Under the pieces are notes generated by a model, which saw only the letters and a list, made by a program, of their open reading frames with translations, was not told the origin of the DNA and did not search any database. A stretch of DNA of 64,000 nt, taken from Hymenobacter sediminis (GTDB lineage: Bacteria; Bacteroidota; Bacteroidia; Cytophagales; Hymenobacteraceae). The DNA lies in NCBI RefSeq assembly GCF_003231285.1, contig NZ_QKNS01000005.1, positions 390,720-454,719 of the forward strand, read 5' to 3'. Position numbers and translations under genes: made by a program. This document shows, piece after piece, positions 60,825-64,000 of the stretch; the stretch's first letter is position 1, and every line of letters starts with the position of its first letter.

Positions 60825-60889
60825 GCAGCCAAGAGGGGGTAGGCCCGTATTTTCTACCTTGCAGCTCTCTCCTCCAAACTTTAACCTTT

Positions 60890-62101
60890 ATGCGTTTTCC
60901 TGCCGTCCGGCTCCTCTTGCCGGTCACGCTAATGGCCCTGGCGGCCTGTTCTGATTCCGAGCAAAAGTCGAAGCCCACCGAACAAGCTGCTTCTGCCCCC
61001 ACCGATACAGCTGCTGTATCTGCGCCCGCACCAAAGCCCGTCGCTCCCGATACTTCCGCTACCCACGATGTAGCCGCCTACCTCGCCGGTTTGCCCGTAA
61101 GTCAGGCCAGTAGTTTGCGGCCACTCACCAACCAGCCTGCCTGGCAAGCCTACGCCACCGACGGCGCGAAAAGCTGGACGAACTACCACGCCACGCGTAC
61201 CGCTAAAATTGAAGCTTGGGCCCAAACTGAGCTGGATTCCGCGCGTGCCGCCAGCCCTACCATCTTCTACCCCTTTAGCGGCCCCGATCTTCTGAACGTT
61301 ACTACCATGTTCCCGCACAGTCAAACCTATGTGCTCATGGGTCTGGAGCCGGTAGGTACTGTACCTAGCCAGAATACCCTGGAAAATCCGAAGCTGTTTA
61401 GCGCCCTCAAAGCCTCACTTTGGTCAGTGCTCAACTTCAGTTTCTTCCGCACCAACGATATGGCTGTGGATCTTAAGTCAGTGGAGCTGGATGGTGCCCT
61501 GCCGCTCATGATGCTATTTGCAGCTCGTACCAATCATCAGGTAGAAGCAGTTCGCTACGTCCAACTGACGCCCGAAGGCCAACTTACCGAAGCTGATACT
61601 GCCCTCATCCGCAAGCCTAGCCTCAAAACGGTGCCTGGGGTTGAAATGAAGCTGCGCACTGCGCAGGGCCAGGAGAAAACCGTCCTGTACTTCTCCGCTG
61701 ACCTCAGTGACTGGAAGTTGGGAACTACGAAGGAGGCTGCCTTGCAATACGTCCGCTCCTTGGGGCCGCTGACCACCTATGTGAAGTCAGCTACCTACCT
61801 CATGCACAAAAGCTACTTTAGCAAGGTCCGCAACTTGGTCTTAGAACGTAGTAACTATCTGCTCCAGGACGATTCGGGCATTGCTATGAAGTATTTCCGG
61901 CCCGCCAACTGGCAGTTCACTTTTTACGGAACGTACAAACGGCCTATTAACCTGTTCGCTAAACATTATCAACCGGCGCTTACCAAAGCTTACACGGATT
62001 CAGCCAATCCTGCCCGCCCGCTACCATTTGGCACCGGCTACAACTGGCGCGCTAATGAGTCAAACTTGCTATTGGCCCGCCGCGCTAGCACCGCACAATA
62101 A
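60890..62101 (+). CDS. Hypothetical lipoprotein of Bacteroidota
   Basis: A 403-residue lipoprotein with lipobox LAAC (Cys20; signal MRFPAVRLLLPVTLMALAAC). An Ala/Pro/Thr-rich linker (about 23-55) leads to a domain from about residue 60 to the end: SLRPLTNQPAWQAYATDGAK, then TIFYPFSGPDLLNVTTMFPH, YVLMGLEPVGTVP and KYFRPANWQFTFYGTYKRPI. This is a conserved family of unknown function in Cytophagales; no catalytic motif is seen. TACCTTGC (60855-60862), a shortened -7 element, lies 28 bases upstream. A strong terminator follows the stop. Confidence 0.65.
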   Translation: MRFPAVRLLLPVTLMALAACSDSEQKSKPTEQAASAPTDTAAVSAPAPKPVAPDTSATHDVAAYLAGLPVSQASSLRPLTNQPAWQAYATDGAKSWTNYHATRTAKIEAWAQTELDSARAASPTIFYPFSGPDLLNVTTMFPHSQTYVLMGLEPVGTVPSQNTLENPKLFSALKASLWSVLNFSFFRTNDMAVDLKSVELDGALPLMMLFAARTNHQVEAVRYVQLTPEGQLTEADTALIRKPSLKTVPGVEMKLRTAQGQEKTVLYFSADLSDWKLGTTKEAALQYVRSLGPLTTYVKSATYLMHKSYFSKVRNLVLERSNYLLQDDSGIAMKYFRPANWQFTFYGTYKRPINLFAKHYQPALTKAYTDSANPARPLPFGTGYNWRANESNLLLARRASTAQ

Positions 62102-62124
62102 CCTTTTTCAAGTACGTTGTATAA

Positions 62125-62159
62125 AAGAAGAGCCGCGCCACTTTGGTGCGGCTCTTCTT
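62125..62159 (+). terminator. Terminator of the lipoprotein gene
   Basis: AAGAAGAGCCGCGCCA pairs with TGGTGCGGCTCTTCTT (16 bp, one G-U) around three bases; it lies about 24 bases after the stop codon. Confidence 0.9.
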
Positions 62160-62199
62160 GTCAATACGAGGTAAAACAGAACTGCAATCCTGATCCAGT

Positions 62200-63504
62200 A
62201 TGAAACCGTGTCGTCTTATTGCCCGTGCACTTGTTCTGGTAAGTATGCTGTTCTGTAGTAGCTCATACCTGAGCGGTCAGGAAAGGCAGGTTACAGAGGC
62301 TATATCCCCGCCCGACAGTCCGCTGCTGGATAGTTTACTTCACTCCGATGCACGCTTGGCTACTGTAGTGCAGCATGCGGCTCAGTATGAAGTTCAAATT
62401 ATCTACACACAAATCAACCGCGACGCCGAGCAACGGCCACACTTTAATCAGCACAACTTTCGCCTCAATGCCCGTCAGTATTTCAATCCGGCAAGTCTGG
62501 TTAAGCTACCCATTGCCGCATTAGCCCTCGAGAAACTAAATCGGCTCCAGCGGCCGGGGCTAACTCGCCGTTCACCCATGGCCACTGGAGCAAGTTTTCA
62601 ATGTCAGACCGTGTCTCCATATGTCACCTCCCCCGATTCTGATCGAATTAATACAGTTGGCAACTACATCAAGCGTATGCTGCTCGTCAGCGATAATCAA
62701 GCATATAATCGGTTGTATGAGTTTCTAGGGCAGGAAAGCATCAACAGTCGTCTTACTCAGCTTGGCTATCCTACAGCTCGTGTCATTCGTCGTTTTGCGC
62801 CCTGTGATACTACTGCCAATCGGCATACTAATCCTATCGAATTCCGTAATCCAGCAACCGGTAAACCCAGCTACCAACAGGCGGCAGCTGTAAATCAGCA
62901 GCCATATACCTTTCCGTTAGGCCATGTTGCCAAAGGACGAGCTTATCAGGCTGGCGGCAAATTCATTCAGAGGCCCTATAATTTCACTACGGCTAATTAC
63001 CTACCTCTCCAGGATATCACCGATATCTTAAAGTCCGTCCTCTTCCCCCAAGCTGTATCTACAGCCAAGCGCTTTCAGCTTACCCAAAACGACTACGCTT
63101 TCCTTCGATATTATCTGCATCATACTCCCCATAGCTCTGGATACAGCCTATATACACCTTCACACTATTTCGATGCTTATAAGAAGTACCTCTACTATGG
63201 TCGCAACCGCACTGTTCCTACTAACCCTACCCTACGCATCTATAATATAGTAGGCATGTCTCACGGCTATCTGGCCGACGTGGCTTACTTCGCAGATGCC
63301 TCCCAGCATACAGAATTCATGCTGAGCGCCGTGGTATACGTGAACAAGGATGGGGTTCTGAACGATGGGGTTTACGAGTATGAGTCTATCGGCTTACCTT
63401 TTCTTAAAGCCTTAGGAGAAGTTATAACGCGGTACGAAACCTCCCGACCACGGTCTGTTATGCCTACTCTTGAGAAGGATTTTGATCTTGAGACCATAAA
63501 ATAA
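62200..63504 (+). CDS. Exported serine hydrolase of the beta-lactamase/PBP-like fold
   Basis: A 434-residue protein with a signal peptide (MKPCRLIARALVLVSMLFCSSS). The active-site tetrad SLVK (Ser99, Lys102) in FNPASLVKLPIAALALEK and SDN (Ser164-Asp165-Asn166) in LLVSDNQAYNRLYEFLG are those of class A-type beta-lactamases and related serine hydrolases. The third KTG-like element is not obvious; a late SHG (MSHGYLAD) could serve. It is longer than class A enzymes (about 290 residues), with a C-terminal extension. An enzyme acting on peptidoglycan or an ester is as likely as a resistance enzyme. It is AT-richer than its neighbours (about 42% GC in one 60-base line against about 65% nearby). Confidence 0.75.
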   Translation: MKPCRLIARALVLVSMLFCSSSYLSGQERQVTEAISPPDSPLLDSLLHSDARLATVVQHAAQYEVQIIYTQINRDAEQRPHFNQHNFRLNARQYFNPASLVKLPIAALALEKLNRLQRPGLTRRSPMATGASFQCQTVSPYVTSPDSDRINTVGNYIKRMLLVSDNQAYNRLYEFLGQESINSRLTQLGYPTARVIRRFAPCDTTANRHTNPIEFRNPATGKPSYQQAAAVNQQPYTFPLGHVAKGRAYQAGGKFIQRPYNFTTANYLPLQDITDILKSVLFPQAVSTAKRFQLTQNDYAFLRYYLHHTPHSSGYSLYTPSHYFDAYKKYLYYGRNRTVPTNPTLRIYNIVGMSHGYLADVAYFADASQHTEFMLSAVVYVNKDGVLNDGVYEYESIGLPFLKALGEVITRYETSRPRSVMPTLEKDFDLETIK

Positions 63505-64000
63505 AGAATCGCGCAAGAATTGATAGAAGCGTAAGTCTCTGAATATGTGCCCGAAATTATCCTTATGCTGCCTGTAGCGGTGCCTGAAACGAAAAAAGGT
63601 GGGAGAGGGTTTGGAAAAGCGGGCGGCACGGTGCACTTTTGCACTCCCAATCCGAAACGCGGAGGGGGCCAGTGGCCAGCGGACAGTGCTCTAGCCGGCA
63701 GCTGAAAAAAAGTTTGCTTGCGGGCTTGCGAAAGTGAAACGAGGTGTGCTACCTTTGCACCCCGATTCAGCCGGAAGCGGAGCCCACGCCCGCGAGGGGA
63801 CTTGGGAAAAGCCAAGAACCAGCACCCCACCCCTTGCTGCTTAGATAGCGGTAAAAGCGGGGTAGCCGGCCACCAGGGTGCCAAAAAGCAAAAAAAGTTT
63901 TTTGGTCTGGAACTTGGAAAAAGCAAAAAGCTGTTTACCTTTGCAGCCCGCTTCAATCGGAAGCCGGCACTAAGTACTGAGAAGAAAACGCTTCGAAAAA
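63505..64000 (+). promoter_or_regulatory. Right-edge gap with three tandem promoter units, probably an rRNA operon leader
   Basis: About 500 bases without a gene. Three promoter-like units point right: TTG-N20-CACTTTTG at 63611-63641, TTG-N21-TACCTTTG at 63726-63757, and TTG-N19-TACCTTTG at 63914-63943. Each is followed by a similar segment (C-CCC-A/GATT/C...GGAAGCGGAG or variants). AT-rich blocks (CTGAAAAAAAGTTTG; AAAAAAGTTTTTTGG) precede the second and third units. This is the organisation of stable-RNA promoters in Cytophagales, and the window ends in the presumed leader. The rRNA genes themselves are not visible. Confidence 0.7.

Noticed and set aside
63372..63956. 194-codon minus-strand frame across the right-edge gap
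   Set aside because: It crosses three promoter units and the end of the serine hydrolase gene, and its sequence is unlike a protein.

Overview
The window is chromosomal DNA from a member of the Bacteroidota, most likely Hymenobacter or a close Cytophagales relative. The grounds are a gldB-type gliding lipoprotein, PorT-like outer-membrane barrels, DUF6150-, DUF6799- and DUF2480-type proteins, a general lack of Shine-Dalgarno sequences, and repeated use of the Bacteroidota -7 promoter element TAnnTTTG (here usually TACCTTTGC). Most genes are GC-rich, with two clearly AT-richer islands (31.0-31.6 kb and 62.2-63.5 kb). There is no prophage, insertion sequence, CRISPR array or plasmid hallmark. 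This is housekeeping backbone with small accessory patches.

Layout. 0-5 kb: a 29-residue basic ribosomal-type peptide, RNase G and a hybrid histidine kinase. 5-10.7 kb: an outer-membrane barrel, gldB with a glycosyltransferase, endonuclease III, and an overlapping ECF sigma/anti-sigma pair. 10.7-17.3 kb: an MFS exporter, an NlpE-like lipoprotein, an alpha/beta hydrolase without its nucleophilic Ser, an SGNH hydrolase and an orphan HsdR_N-type nuclease. 17.5-24.7 kb: uvrA, a TspO-like protein, tpiA, an OmpA lipoprotein split by a frameshift at an A9 tract, and prmA. 25-30.2 kb: one 1734-residue exported protein of unknown function with a poly-lysine tail. 30-37 kb: plsY, an M20 dipeptidase, three tandem outer-membrane barrels and a PagL-like lipid A deacylase. 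37-46 kb: a THX ribosomal protein reading frame with no ordinary start codon, pyrD, a YifB/ComM ATPase, gmhA, an MsbA-like ABC transporter and a Wzi/RemB-like barrel. 46-54 kb: a GNAT protein overlapping upp, a DEAD-box helicase, tRNA-His, a PfkB kinase and an M61 peptidase. 54-64 kb: rpmH-rnpA, a CtpA protease, tsaB, an amino-acid permease with a voltage-gated channel, a serine hydrolase, and at the right edge three tandem promoter units that look like the start of an rRNA operon lying outside the window.

Themes. Envelope biogenesis is prominent: plsY, gmhA, the PagL-like enzyme, MsbA-like ABC transporter, Wzi/RemB-like barrel, several barrels and lipoproteins. Translation and RNA genes are also frequent: rng, prmA, rpmH, rnpA, tsaB, THX, tRNA-His. 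Many transcription units end in strong bidirectional hairpins, three of which have unusually long arms of 31-36 bp. I found no clear new multi-gene defence or metabolic system. The most unusual signals are the THX frame without a start codon, the A9 frameshift in the OmpA lipoprotein, the giant poly-Lys-tailed protein and the triple promoter array.
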